The notes below the pieces were generated by a model that saw nothing but the letters and a program-made list of their open reading frames with translations, ran no database searches and had not been told where the DNA came from. Below are positions 1 to 8,731 of a DNA stretch of 23,968 nucleotides, piece by piece. A program made the translations under genes and the position numbers. Source of the stretch: Gemmatimonadales bacterium UBA7889. GTDB lineage: Bacteria; Gemmatimonadota; Gemmatimonadetes; Longimicrobiales; Gaopeijiaceae. Position 1 is the stretch's first letter; every line of letters begins with the position of its first letter. The stretch covers positions 999 through 24,966 of the forward strand of contig DLRL01000084.1 in the NCBI GenBank assembly GCA_002501085.1, in the 5' to 3' direction.

Positions 1-103
1 TCACAGAAACGCTTAAAACGCCAGTAATTAGCACGAGGCGAAGGAGAGTGTCATAGCTTCTTCTGCAGCACTCACCAGGCTTTCGGAATGGCCACGACTC
101 AAG

Positions 104-1051
104 TTGGCGAATCTGCCGACGCCCATCCGCCCGCTCGCACGCCTGGCTGAAGCACTCGGAAGTCCAGCACTTGATCTCCTCGTGAAGCTCGATTCCGAAA
201 CTGGTTTCGGCCTCGGTGGCAATAAAGTACGTAAGCTGGAATTTGAACTGGCCCCTGACAGACTTGAGGGTATCACTTGCCTCATCACTGCCGGTGGTCC
301 CCAGTCCAACCACTGCCGTGTTACTGCTGCTGCCGCAGCTCGACTCGGCCTCCGTTGTGCTCTCATCGTCAACGGCCCCGAGCCGGAGGCCCCAACAGGG
401 AACGCGCTCTTACATAGGCTTTTTGGCGCTGTGATCGTGACAGTGCCTGAGCGCCAAGATCGCTCAACACAACTCCAAAGCACCGCGGTGGACATCGAAT
501 TGGAAGGCGGGCATCCTCTAGTGATACCGATCGGTGCTTCGACGGGGCTTGGAAGTCTTGGTTATGCCGCCGCGTCCATCGAACTCTTCAAGCAACTTAC
601 CAATCAGAAACCTCCTCCTGAAAAAACCGTTGTGTTCGTTGCCAGTTCTTCGTGTGGTACCCTGGCTGGTCTACTGCTCGGCATTTCTCTTCTCAAGCTG
701 AATCACGTGTTGTTGGTAGGGGTAAGTGCCGATATGAGCGCGGCCGAAATTGAGGAGCGTACCAAACAAATCGCATGTGAAGGTGCTGACCTCCTCGGGT
801 GGGACGGTCCTTTATTAACGGACAGTATCAAGGCAATCGATGACCAGGTGGGAGACGGATACGGCTTATCGACAACAGCCTCAGATGAGGCGCTCCGTAT
901 GTTCGCACTGCATGAGGGCCTTGTACTCGATCCCACCTATACAGCCAAGGCAGCTGCCGGACTAATCTCTTGGGTTCGCACCGGTATGGTTTCAGATCTC
1001 GACCGGGTGGTGTTCCTACATACCGGTGGGCACCCCGGTCTATTCACCTAA
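104..1051 (+). CDS. PLP-dependent D-cysteine desulfhydrase / ACC deaminase family enzyme
   Basis: Fold-type II PLP enzyme, probably cytoplasmic, that would split D-cysteine (or a related small amino acid) into pyruvate, ammonia and sulfide. The motif GGNKVRKLE carries the PLP lysine (K41), and GPQSNH (65-70) matches the substrate-binding loop. Towards the C-terminus, DPTYTAK (276-282) and FLHTGG (304-309) have Thr where ACC deaminases have the active-site Glu and Leu. This favours D-cysteine desulfhydrase over ACC deaminase; that reading is inferred from published swaps in this family. The TTG used here is the first ordinary start codon. However, the frame is open back to base 32, and the upstream residues (…EWPRLKLANLPTPI) match the usual N-terminus of the family, so the true protein is probably about 17 residues longer. 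It converges with the amidase downstream. Family certain, substrate less so. Confidence 0.88.
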   Translation: MANLPTPIRPLARLAEALGSPALDLLVKLDSETGFGLGGNKVRKLEFELAPDRLEGITCLITAGGPQSNHCRVTAAAAARLGLRCALIVNGPEPEAPTGNALLHRLFGAVIVTVPERQDRSTQLQSTAVDIELEGGHPLVIPIGASTGLGSLGYAAASIELFKQLTNQKPPPEKTVVFVASSSCGTLAGLLLGISLLKLNHVLLVGVSADMSAAEIEERTKQIACEGADLLGWDGPLLTDSIKAIDDQVGDGYGLSTTASDEALRMFALHEGLVLDPTYTAKAAAGLISWVRTGMVSDLDRVVFLHTGGHPGLFT

Positions 1052-1059
1052 AGAACTAG

Positions 1060-2496
1060 TCAGTCATGGCTACCTTTGAACTGATCAAGAGCACCTAGAT
1101 CCGGATATCCAATCGGGTACATCTCTTGGATCCGGGCGCAGAGCCCTAGGACCCTTTCCTCTCCTGCAGGTGGCCCGACGATCTGTAATCCGACGGGAAG
1201 GCCCTCGTCGTCGAGCCCGCAGGGGACTGACGCAATCGGGAGACCCGTGAGGCTCAGCGTGAACGTTGGAGCAAACCAGTCCACATAGGTCTTCATGGGT
1301 CGCCCTGCTATCGACTCGGGATAATCCTGCTCAACCGGGAAGGGTGAAACTGCCATAGAGGGGGTGAGCAGAAAGTCATAACGCTCGAAGAAATGCCTGA
1401 AGAACATCCACATCCGGTCCCTAACACCATGCGCCCAAGCAATCTGTTCACTTGTTACCCTGAGGCCGGCCTCGACGTTACCACGGACGTTGTCGCCTAG
1501 TTCTTCGATACGATCCATAAGGTCACGCATATGCGTGACCATCCACACTCCACGCAGGTGTAAGAACGCCTTCCTCGCGTCTGAAAGATCCGCCTCAATC
1601 GGCTCAACATCAGCTCCGCCTGTTTCTAGGCCCAGGGCAGCAGAGCGGCATACTTCCGCGATCCCCGGATCAATTCCTAGGCCAGCCACGTCAGGACAGT
1701 ACCCGAGGCGAAGTCCATCCGTCTGGAGATCTCGTATACCGCGACTGAAATCCGGGCCTTGTATCGACTGGCTCCTCGGAGAACGCGGATCGGACCCTGC
1801 CATTACCTGCAAGGCTAGTGCCACATCCTCGGCAGTACGAGCCATCGGTCCGCTAACCGACAGTTCATCCCAAAGCCATTCAGTCGGGTGTGTCGGTACT
1901 AGGCCCGGTGAAGGGCGAAGCCCAACAAGACCGCAGAAAGAAGCCGGAATCCTTAGAGATCCACCGAGATCACTCCCCTCGGCAATCGCGATCATACCAC
2001 TCGCGAGTGCAGAAGCTCCACCGCCTGTCGAACCTCCCGAAGTACGCTCCGGATTCCAGGGATTACGGGTACGGCCAAATACCTCGTTAAATGTGCTCGC
2101 CCCTGCCCCGAACTCTGGCGTGTTGGTCTTTCCAACGATGATCGCGCCTTCGCTGCGAAGGCGCTGCACTACCATTGCATCCTCTGTAGGAACGTGATCT
2201 GAAAATATCGGTGACCCGTACGTAGTCCGTAGGCCCGCTACCGGCGTTAGATCCTTGATGCCGACCGGGACACCACAAAGCACTTGCGAACCCGCGGCGG
2301 ATCTTAGTGACACCTCCAGGGCACCAGCGTCTTCAATCGCCTGTTCATTCAGTGTAACAACGGCATTAAGGGTTGGATTGTAGCGTTCTATGCGGTCGAA
2401 TGAAGCTTCCACGACCTCCACTGGAGAGATTTGGCGTGCCTTCACTAGTGCCACAATCTCCGTAGCAGAAAGCGCGGCAAGGTCCCCGTGGGTCAT
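1060..2496 (-). CDS. Amidase (amidase signature family)
   Basis: Full-length amidase signature (AS) hydrolase of 478 residues, which cleaves a carboxylic amide to acid and ammonia. The Ser-cisSer-Lys triad is intact: K81 in GVPVGIKD, cis-Ser S156 in SGGSTGG and nucleophile S180 in DLGGSLR. The 24-residue spacing between the two serines is typical of the family. The sequence RNPWNPERTSGG leading into the glycine-rich loop is also classic. There is no signal peptide, so it should be cytoplasmic. The ATG has a purine-rich site (CGGAG) a few bases upstream. It lies 170 bases downstream of the POT peptide transporter on the same strand, so the two could be co-transcribed. The substrate cannot be read from the sequence. 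A GatA role is unlikely, since no gatB or gatC lies nearby. Confidence 0.93.
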   Translation of the reverse strand: MTHGDLAALSATEIVALVKARQISPVEVVEASFDRIERYNPTLNAVVTLNEQAIEDAGALEVSLRSAAGSQVLCGVPVGIKDLTPVAGLRTTYGSPIFSDHVPTEDAMVVQRLRSEGAIIVGKTNTPEFGAGASTFNEVFGRTRNPWNPERTSGGSTGGGASALASGMIAIAEGSDLGGSLRIPASFCGLVGLRPSPGLVPTHPTEWLWDELSVSGPMARTAEDVALALQVMAGSDPRSPRSQSIQGPDFSRGIRDLQTDGLRLGYCPDVAGLGIDPGIAEVCRSAALGLETGGADVEPIEADLSDARKAFLHLRGVWMVTHMRDLMDRIEELGDNVRGNVEAGLRVTSEQIAWAHGVRDRMWMFFRHFFERYDFLLTPSMAVSPFPVEQDYPESIAGRPMKTYVDWFAPTFTLSLTGLPIASVPCGLDDEGLPVGLQIVGPPAGEERVLGLCARIQEMYPIGYPDLGALDQFKGSHD

Positions 2497-2564
2497 GTCA
2501 AAACTCCGTTTCTTCAGGACCGTCAGTTATCGGCTAGAAAGTCTAATCCAAAATAGATCTGGGT

Positions 2565-2602
2565 GGTGGTTATAGTCCTGATCCGAAAAACCGGAAACCA
2601 CC
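2565..2602 (-). terminator. Nested hairpin between the peptide transporter and amidase genes
   Basis: Seven-base arms GGTGGTT and AACCACC (outer stem) enclose a smaller hairpin, TCCG/CGGA, around an A-rich loop. It lies downstream of the leftward transporter stop and upstream of the amidase start, so it could attenuate or end the transporter transcript. There is no clear U-tract after it, so the call is weak. The rest of this 170-base gap shows nothing else I can name. Confidence 0.2.
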
Positions 2603-2666
2603 ATACCCCACTACCGGATGACCTGATACGTCTTTGGACTGCATCATGCCTTCAGGCTGATCGGTC

Positions 2667-4151
2667 TTATTTGACTCCACCCATTAGTCTCTTCACCTGC
2701 GGACTCACAATTATTGCGAAGATCCCAACTCCAGCCGATATCATTGCAACCGTGCGGAAGAGTTCAGCAGAACCCATCGTCGCGAGTTGGCCTGCCATAA
2801 GACCAGCGAACAGGTTTCCGAGTGCGGCCCCCACAAACCATATGCCCATCATCTGACCGACTCTTCTTTCAGGAGAGAGTTTGGTGATTGCAGAAAGTCC
2901 GATGGGGGAAATGCAGAGTTCTCCAACTGTATGAAAGAAATAAGTGACTACAAGCCACGCTGGCGATACAAGATTATCAGGGGACGAGTTGGCTGCGCCC
3001 CAAGCAATAACAAAGAAACCAACCGCAAGGCCCAATAGGCCTAATCCAGCCTTCATTGGAAGAGACGGATTCTTCTGACGGCCTTCTAGCCACACCCAAA
3101 TCGAGCCAAAGACCGGTGCCAGTATGATGATAAAGAGGGCATTTATTGATTGTAGCTGTGAAGCCTGAATTTCTAGGGCACCATTGAATAAACTTAGGTT
3201 CGTCAAGTCACGAGCGAATAGGTTCAGCGAAGTCCCTGCTTGCTCGAAGCCGGACCAAAAGACAGCAATCAGTAAGAAGAGCCAAAAGATGACAGCCATC
3301 CTTTTGTTTTCTTCCACCGTATGCCCCCCCGCGGTCCATACGTATATGAAATAACCGGCGACCAATAGCAGCACCGAATAGCCCAAATAAGTCGCGATCT
3401 GCGTGAGTGTAAGGGAAAGGATGCCGGCTGAGACCATATAGCTGAACACCATGACCGTAGCGACCGTAGCAAAGAAGACACTGAAGAATGTGCGGGACTT
3501 AGCGGCAACCTGCTCCGGTGTGTCCCCGGTCTTGAGAAGACCGATATTCCCCATGTGTTTCATTCCGGCTCGATACTGGATGAGCCCTAGAATCATGCCG
3601 ACTCCCGCAGCACCGAAGCCGTAGTGCCAATTTATCCCCTCCCCCAAATACCCAGTAACCAGGGGACCCAAAAAGGCACCAAGGTTGATTCCCATGTAGT
3701 AAATGGAGAAACCAGCATCACGGCGTGCGCCACCTTCAGGGTAGAGTTCACCGACAATTGTGCTGACGTTGGGCTTAAGCAGACCTGTCCCGCAGATGAT
3801 GAATACGAGCCCTAGAAAGAACGTGACATTTGAAGGAACAGCCATCGTGAAGTGGCCGGCTGCGATAATCCAGCCACCTACCCAAATGGCCTTGCGCTGA
3901 CCCCACAGGTTATCCGCAATCCAGCCACCAGGCAGCGCCAGGATATATACGAGGCTCGTATATAGGCCGTAGATCGCACCTGCAGTCGCTACGTCATAAC
4001 CGAGACCGGGATTGGTTTCGATCGTAGCAGTTGTCATGAAAAGTGTTAGCAGAGCGCGCATCCCATAGTACGAGAAGCGCTCCCACATCTCGGTGAAGAA
4101 GAGCGTGGAAAGCCCTATTGGGTGACCGAAGAAGGTCCTAGAGGTCGTCAC
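2667..4151 (-). CDS. POT/PTR2-family proton-coupled peptide transporter
   Basis: Inner-membrane symporter of the POT (PTR2) branch of the major facilitator superfamily, which imports di- and tripeptides with protons. At 494 residues it is a normal family length, with many hydrophobic segments throughout. The diagnostic proton-coupling motif ExxERFxYYG is at 21-30 (E21, E24, R25). The PTR2 signatures GGWIADNLWGQRK (75-87), GTGLLKPN (121-128) and FSIYYMGINLG (148-158) are all present. The start is GTG with AGGAG nine bases upstream. It is flanked on the same strand by a fused MFS/spermidine-synthase-like gene upstream and an amidase downstream. Peptide uptake next to amide hydrolysis fits nitrogen scavenging (inference). 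Peptide size preference cannot be judged from sequence. Confidence 0.94.
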   Translation of the reverse strand: MTTSRTFFGHPIGLSTLFFTEMWERFSYYGMRALLTLFMTTATIETNPGLGYDVATAGAIYGLYTSLVYILALPGGWIADNLWGQRKAIWVGGWIIAAGHFTMAVPSNVTFFLGLVFIICGTGLLKPNVSTIVGELYPEGGARRDAGFSIYYMGINLGAFLGPLVTGYLGEGINWHYGFGAAGVGMILGLIQYRAGMKHMGNIGLLKTGDTPEQVAAKSRTFFSVFFATVATVMVFSYMVSAGILSLTLTQIATYLGYSVLLLVAGYFIYVWTAGGHTVEENKRMAVIFWLFLLIAVFWSGFEQAGTSLNLFARDLTNLSLFNGALEIQASQLQSINALFIIILAPVFGSIWVWLEGRQKNPSLPMKAGLGLLGLAVGFFVIAWGAANSSPDNLVSPAWLVVTYFFHTVGELCISPIGLSAITKLSPERRVGQMMGIWFVGAALGNLFAGLMAGQLATMGSAELFRTVAMISAGVGIFAIIVSPQVKRLMGGVK

Positions 4152-4324
4152 GTTGTTGAGCTCCTGTTTACGGCCCCCCTGAAAGGCCCGTTCAGAGGTT
4201 TCGCTTTATGCCAAGGCATACTCATAGATCGAAAGGGTACGTCGGGAATAAGAATGGCGCACGCAAGCCAAGCACGAAGTTCAAGCGGGACTCGCCCAGA
4301 GGGCTCTCGCAAGTCTGCCTCCCA

Positions 4325-6778
4325 CTATTCCATCCCACTCCAAGCAGCCCGGAGTTGCGCTAGGCTTAGAGGGGAGCCAACGAACAGCTCTTCCGGGTAG
4401 GTCCGGTATTGAGCCATGTCCCGATAGATTGCGTCAGCCTCGTAAAGATTAACGCCAAGGCCAGCAAGGAACTGTAGTCTCAGGTTGCGATCTCGCGTGA
4501 TCTGAGCATCAGCAAGCCATGGATCGATTTCAGGCTTCTTAGCAGCGAATGTCGCCATCAATTGGGGCGCTGAATAGAAACCCACCTCGGATAGAGACCG
4601 TGCTACAGTGGCGTATTCAGGAGTGCTCAGCTTCTCGTCTATGGCATCGAGATCGATTGGCGTTGGCTCTTGCTGTGCGAGCATTACGACATCGTAGCCC
4701 TGTCCCTGATTAAGGTTCGCGAAAACCATTCCGTGTGGGAAAACCTCCAGAAACGTTGCAACCTCACTCTTCACCGCCTCAAGGGTACTTTCATAGAGCT
4801 GCACAAATACAGTAATCACTCCGCCTGGGTTAAGATGCTCTTGAGCTTCGAGCCAGAATTCGGTGGTGTAGAGCGTCGCAGCTCCCTTCACCCAGGGGTC
4901 GAAAGGATCCGAGGTGATCGCGTCGAATTTCTTGTCAGTCGTCAGGAGATAATGCCGTGCATCATCGATGACTACTTCAGTCTTAGGATTGTCGACAACG
5001 TTGAAGTTGTGCTCTCCGAAGTGCCTGGATACAACCTCCGGCACCAAGGGTTCAATCTCTACGATCGTGAGCTCTTCTACGGCTGGATCTACACTGACCG
5101 CTCCGGCTGTCACTCCGGCCCCACAACCGATTACCATAACCGACTTCGCTTGGAGTGGTACGAGTGTCGTCAGGTGTCCCAACATTCGCTGGAGACGCAT
5201 ATCCTGTGGTTCGCTCGATGCCTGCACTTTCCCAGCGTTGTGGTAATTCCGGATACCACCACCTAGATCAGATACAGCCATGGACGAGTTCATGCCCTCG
5301 CCCACATAGACCCAATCGAAATACTCTGCACTTCGTTGGTACGTCGCTGCGTAACGGCCGTAACCCACCAGTAGCTCTGGTACCGGAGCCACGGTCCAAG
5401 CCAGAACTACTGTGGTTATAAGAATACCGGCACCTCTTAAGAAATTCTTGCTCTGTATCCTGACAACACCCGAGTAATTCCTATCTGTAACCAGAAGAAT
5501 GAACGCTCCAAATGCCGCACTCGCGATCATTATGCGCTGTGTCGTTTGGGTACCCAGTGATCCAATCAACACCAGGGAGGTCAGAAGTGCGCCAAGAATC
5601 GCCCCTACTGTGTTGGCTGCGTAAACCCTTCCAACGAGGCGACCGGGGTCCTGACCTTTTTTTGCAACCGCTGCAAGCGCCAAAGGAAAGCTTGCGCCCC
5701 ACAAGGCTGCAGCCGGCAGAGCGGTAAGCACGGCGCGCATAAAGTCAAACTGGAAATTGAACCAAGGCCTGATAGCAAGGTCCGGACTAACTGGCCAATA
5801 AGGCAGAGCTTGGGTAAGTAAATACGCTGCCCATGCCAAGCCGACCACGACAAGAAATTGTGTCCATCCAAGAGCATGGCGAGCATCCTGTACGAAACGT
5901 GCCAGAATAGACCCTACCGCACTCCCGATCCCGATCCCAAACAGGAAAGAAGCCAATATCAGTGAGAAGGTGTACGTGGTACCACCGAAGTTCAGTGTCA
6001 TGAGTCGAGTCCAGACGACCTCAGCTCCGAGCGCTGTCGCCCCCGATAACCCGATTACAAACAGGACTGACCTCGAGCCTGGCGACATCTGCACCGCTTC
6101 CGCACTCTCGCTTTGCTGTCCGGATTCATAGGCAGTAAATCGCGCAAGGAATAAAGCGAGTATGGTCACCACTACATTGAGCCCTACCGCAGCATAAGTG
6201 GCAACACTCACATCATGAAGCCGGAGCAAGTAGAAACCAGCCAACAGACACCCCAGGACAGCACCGAAGGTGTTGCCTCCGTAAAAGAACCCAAGCCACG
6301 ACACACCTTTCGGTGTGGTCTCGACCCATCGGGAGATCGCGGGGAGGGTGGCCCCCATCATGATCGTGGGAGGGAGCAGGAAAAGAGCACAAAACGATGC
6401 CCGTACCATAAGTCCAGCCATTCCCGGACCACCAATCGACGTATATAGACCGCCTACATACGGCAGTAGCCATAGAACGAGCAGTCCGAAAATGCCGATT
6501 CCGGCTTCAAGCATGGCGTAGACTCTGAGCGGATGCCTATCCGTCGCAATAACCTTTGAGAGGCCAATGCTTCCTATGCACATGCCACCCATGAAGGTGC
6601 CCAGCAAGACGCCCAGTGATATGGCGGATGAGCCAACGATGAGTGAGAGCATCTGAAACCAGACGATCTCATAAATTAGAGCTGCACAGCCACTACCAAT
6701 GAAAAGAATGACCAGCAATGGTAAGTAGCGGTCTGATGGAGATACTGACTGTGCAGAGTCGATTGTTTCGGTTGTCAT
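4325..6778 (-). CDS. Fused MFS-like membrane / spermidine-synthase-like protein
   Basis: Protein of 817 residues with a long polytopic membrane part (about 18-465) fused to a Rossmann domain like spermidine synthase (about 485-705). The membrane half opens with GSGCAALIYEIVWFQML, typical of this family, and a similar segment, SGATALGAEVVWTRL, recurs near 245. This suggests an internally duplicated bundle. The enzyme half has the nucleotide loop VMVIGCGAGVTAG (547-559), the acidic strand end VEIEP (573-577), DDARHY (605-610) and TSDPFDPW (622-629). These match aminopropyltransferase motifs for decarboxylated SAM binding. The true reaction of such fusions is mostly untested, and polyamine synthesis coupled to membrane transport is only a hypothesis. 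An AGGAGG lies 12 bases before the ATG, rather far. The 173-base gap after it, before the transporter start, holds nothing clear. Confidence 0.9.
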   Translation of the reverse strand: MTTETIDSAQSVSPSDRYLPLLVILFIGSGCAALIYEIVWFQMLSLIVGSSAISLGVLLGTFMGGMCIGSIGLSKVIATDRHPLRVYAMLEAGIGIFGLLVLWLLPYVGGLYTSIGGPGMAGLMVRASFCALFLLPPTIMMGATLPAISRWVETTPKGVSWLGFFYGGNTFGAVLGCLLAGFYLLRLHDVSVATYAAVGLNVVVTILALFLARFTAYESGQQSESAEAVQMSPGSRSVLFVIGLSGATALGAEVVWTRLMTLNFGGTTYTFSLILASFLFGIGIGSAVGSILARFVQDARHALGWTQFLVVVGLAWAAYLLTQALPYWPVSPDLAIRPWFNFQFDFMRAVLTALPAAALWGASFPLALAAVAKKGQDPGRLVGRVYAANTVGAILGALLTSLVLIGSLGTQTTQRIMIASAAFGAFILLVTDRNYSGVVRIQSKNFLRGAGILITTVVLAWTVAPVPELLVGYGRYAATYQRSAEYFDWVYVGEGMNSSMAVSDLGGGIRNYHNAGKVQASSEPQDMRLQRMLGHLTTLVPLQAKSVMVIGCGAGVTAGAVSVDPAVEELTIVEIEPLVPEVVSRHFGEHNFNVVDNPKTEVVIDDARHYLLTTDKKFDAITSDPFDPWVKGAATLYTTEFWLEAQEHLNPGGVITVFVQLYESTLEAVKSEVATFLEVFPHGMVFANLNQGQGYDVVMLAQQEPTPIDLDAIDEKLSTPEYATVARSLSEVGFYSAPQLMATFAAKKPEIDPWLADAQITRDRNLRLQFLAGLGVNLYEADAIYRDMAQYRTYPEELFVGSPLSLAQLRAAWSGME

Positions 6779-7010
6779 GTAGTTCTTATGCCTCCTGCTG
6801 CGATCGGCAGCCTACGGTCGTGGCGGCTTGAAGACAACGTGTCCCGGGAGGACGTTAGCTTTAAGAGGAGCAGAGAGTCAGAGTATGGGAGAGGCCCTGC
6901 AGGACCGTCTTAGAGAATGTGTAACCCTAGAAGGGGTATGGAGGAAGCATGGAAGAATCAGAGAGTTCGTTCGTTAGGATCTTGTTCCCAAAGCACCTCA
7001 TGAGCCTATC
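6779..7010. other. Intergenic region upstream of the fused MFS protein and the small membrane ORF
   Basis: This stretch separates the leftward fused MFS gene from the rightward small ORF, so it should hold promoters for both. A GCTGC/GCAGC hairpin around GATCG sits in the probable leader of the leftward gene. A 30-codon ORF (6885-6977) lies in the same frame as the small membrane ORF and is cut from it by a TAG. It has no convincing ribosome site and I do not call it a gene. I see no clear sigma-70 promoter or repeat. Confidence 0.3.
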
Positions 7011-7019
7011 GTGATTGGG

Positions 7020-7178
7020 ATGATCGAGTTCCTAGTCGAGAACCCAATCGTACTGGTCCCCCTGTTACTGATCATTGCGGTCTTTCTATTCGCCGTGATC
7101 AAGAAACTCTTGAAACTGTTGGCGATTGCAACGATCGCCGGCGTACTCTACGTCCTGCTCGTCGACTACTTTGGATAG
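7020..7178 (+). CDS. Small two-helix membrane protein (52 aa), unrecognised
   Basis: A 52-residue ORF with a strongly non-random composition: MIEFLVENP, then a hydrophobic helix (about 10-27), a basic turn KKLLK (28-32), then a second hydrophobic helix (about 33-49) ending in DYFG. This is the pattern of a membrane hairpin with the basic loop on the cytoplasmic side. An in-frame GTG nine bases upstream (7011) would give 55 residues. Neither start has a strong ribosome site. It points towards the leftward DUF5777-like gene and away from the fused MFS gene, so it would be a single-gene unit. I do not recognise a family. The long run of hydrophobic residues with charged ends makes a real gene more likely than chance, but it is unproven. 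Confidence 0.5.
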   Translation: MIEFLVENPIVLVPLLLIIAVFLFAVIKKLLKLLAIATIAGVLYVLLVDYFG

Positions 7179-7214
7179 CTCTGAAGAAACCGAACAACTG
7201 GGCACTAGAACCAA

Positions 7215-8087
7215 TCAAAAGGTGAGCAACCTCGTAACGTTGAACCCCAACCTCCAATACCTCGGCTTGAACTGATAAGGCGTACCGCCAAGAACCTGAG
7301 TTGGATTCATTCTGTACTGATTCGTTAATACGATCTTAAAGAAGTGACCGCCGGTCTCAAGTTCGACCCCGAAAGTCCCACTATCGTGCTCAAGGTCAGG
7401 ACGGCGCCTACTGATGATCCACTCTCCAAGCAGGCTCACCTGCTCTGAGATGTAAGCCTGCCCGTGGATACCTAAAGCAAAAGTGGTCTCTGGCTCGGTA
7501 TCCTGAATGCGGGGATTTCTCAGTACTGTTGGTACGAGCCCAATACCTAAGCGGCCTCCGATTAGAGCGTTGAGCATTACTTGGGCGTAAGCCTGGGATT
7601 CGTTGTCGCCTGCCCCACTCTCACCGGGGTCCGACATATTCCAAGCGAAACCTCCCATTACACCGATCATCACTGGGACGGTTTCAGTGCCGCCCTCTAA
7701 GAGGCGAGCCTTAGCGTTTAATTCTAGGTTGTCGTCAATATTGGTGCGTACGACACCAACCATGGCGCGATCAGAAACCGCATAGGCAAGTCCAAGACGG
7801 TTTGCTACCGGACCATCCAGGCCCCACAGGGCCTGGAATCCCTCCGCTACCGGAGGAAAAAACCTGTGAGATATCTCAAAGAGCCATGCGCCCCTGGAGA
7901 TCGTCTGTGCCGTGGGAAGATTCGCGCTTTGTTGTGAGTGAAAGACTGTGGGTGGCACGATTACTGGCTGCTCACGTCTCTCAAAACGGTCCGGTTGTTG
8001 TTGTGCTGAGCCGAGCATGGCGAACGTGGCCGCGTAAATCATGGCCATACTGATCACCCGACAGACGGACTCAGTTCTCGCTATCAA
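7215..8087 (-). CDS. DUF5777-like outer-membrane beta-barrel protein
   Basis: Secreted protein of 290 residues that looks like the DUF5777 beta-barrel family. An N-terminal signal peptide (about 1-28, basic residues then a hydrophobic core ending LGSAQ) is followed by QTISRGAWLFEISHRF (61-76), close to the opening strand of that family. Alternating hydrophobic strands continue to the end, and the final residue is Phe (…VTRLLTF), the usual signal for barrel insertion by BamA. The start is a TTG overlapping the YceI gene by 17 bases, which implies translational coupling. It is the last gene of a three-gene run after a heme lipoprotein and a YceI protein. From memory, DUF5777 genes often sit with YceI and cytochrome genes in Bacteroidota. 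Function unknown; a role in envelope electron or lipid-soluble cofactor handling is a guess. Confidence 0.75.
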   Translation of the reverse strand: MIARTESVCRVISMAMIYAATFAMLGSAQQQPDRFERREQPVIVPPTVFHSQQSANLPTAQTISRGAWLFEISHRFFPPVAEGFQALWGLDGPVANRLGLAYAVSDRAMVGVVRTNIDDNLELNAKARLLEGGTETVPVMIGVMGGFAWNMSDPGESGAGDNESQAYAQVMLNALIGGRLGIGLVPTVLRNPRIQDTEPETTFALGIHGQAYISEQVSLLGEWIISRRRPDLEHDSGTFGVELETGGHFFKIVLTNQYRMNPTQVLGGTPYQFKPRYWRLGFNVTRLLTF

Positions 8088-8688
8088 GCTCTGCGGGTTC
8101 CAAAATAAAGTCGAGTTCCATGCGAATCTCGTTATTCAATTTTAAGAACATGAGTTTGGGAATTTCAATGTCATGATCCGATAAAAATACTGGGAACGAG
8201 CAATTGACATGATATCCCTCATTTACCGTTGCCAAATCGCAGGTCAATGCCCGCTCTTGTTCTACGCCATGTATGCCCAGTACCCCCTGAGTCGTCACCC
8301 GAAACATCGCCCCGGGAAGAGAAACCACCTGTTCAATCGTGCCCCCAAATGCCGCATAAGGGTATTGCTCAACCTCGAGGTAGCTATCCCGCATCTGGCG
8401 ATCACGCATCCCGATTCCCGTATCCAGACTCGCTAAATCCACTTCGAAGTAAATCTCAGACTCAGCTCCAACCGTGAGATCTGTTAGTTCTTCGGTATTG
8501 AGTAAAACCAATCCGTCTACCCGTTCCGTAGTGCCCTCAAACTCATCTATCACTGTTCTCGAAGTAAACCGCACAAGTCGGTCAGATTCGAGAGCAACTT
8601 GATAGGCTTGTTGGCCCGACAAGACGGCAGCCCCAAGAAATATCCCGACAAGCACGAGGCTTAGCGCATGGACTATCCGACTTCCCAA
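8071..8688 (-). CDS. YceI-family periplasmic protein
   Basis: YceI-like lipocalin-type protein, expected to bind an isoprenoid or other amphiphile in the periplasm. The stretch SLDTGIGMRDRQMRDSYLEV followed by EQYPYAAF is the family hallmark (compare IDTG…RD…LR…FD…YP…F). A signal peptide precedes it, with a hydrophobic core LVLVGIFLGAAVLSG before QQAYQ. The reading frame opens much further upstream (to 8805), but that would overlap the preceding gene by 74 bases. Candidate starts are GTG 8748, TTG 8700 and TTG 8688. I chose 8688 (205 residues) because it gives a normal-length signal peptide with basic n-region, MGSRIVHAL. None has a strong ribosome site, so the start is uncertain. It lies between the heme lipoprotein and the barrel gene. 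Confidence 0.85.
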   Translation of the reverse strand: MGSRIVHALSLVLVGIFLGAAVLSGQQAYQVALESDRLVRFTSRTVIDEFEGTTERVDGLVLLNTEELTDLTVGAESEIYFEVDLASLDTGIGMRDRQMRDSYLEVEQYPYAAFGGTIEQVVSLPGAMFRVTTQGVLGIHGVEQERALTCDLATVNEGYHVNCSFPVFLSDHDIEIPKLMFLKLNNEIRMELDFILEPAELDSEN

Positions 8689-8731
8689 CTGACAGCTCAA
8701 GCTAATCCAAGCATCCGGCCTCTCTCGAACA

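Noticed and set aside
1490..2197. 235-codon open frame on the + strand
   Set aside because: It lies entirely within the amidase gene on the other strand; composition is Arg/Ser/Pro-rich as expected for an antisense shadow, and no family motif is seen.
4670..5266. 198-codon open frame on the + strand
   Set aside because: It is antisense to the conserved SAM-binding half of the fused MFS protein and has no ribosome site or domain pattern.
6885..6977. 30-codon ORF in the same frame as the small membrane ORF, separated by a TAG
   Set aside because: It is too short, lacks a well-spaced ribosome site and has no hydrophobic pattern; a read-through link to the next ORF is possible but unsupported.
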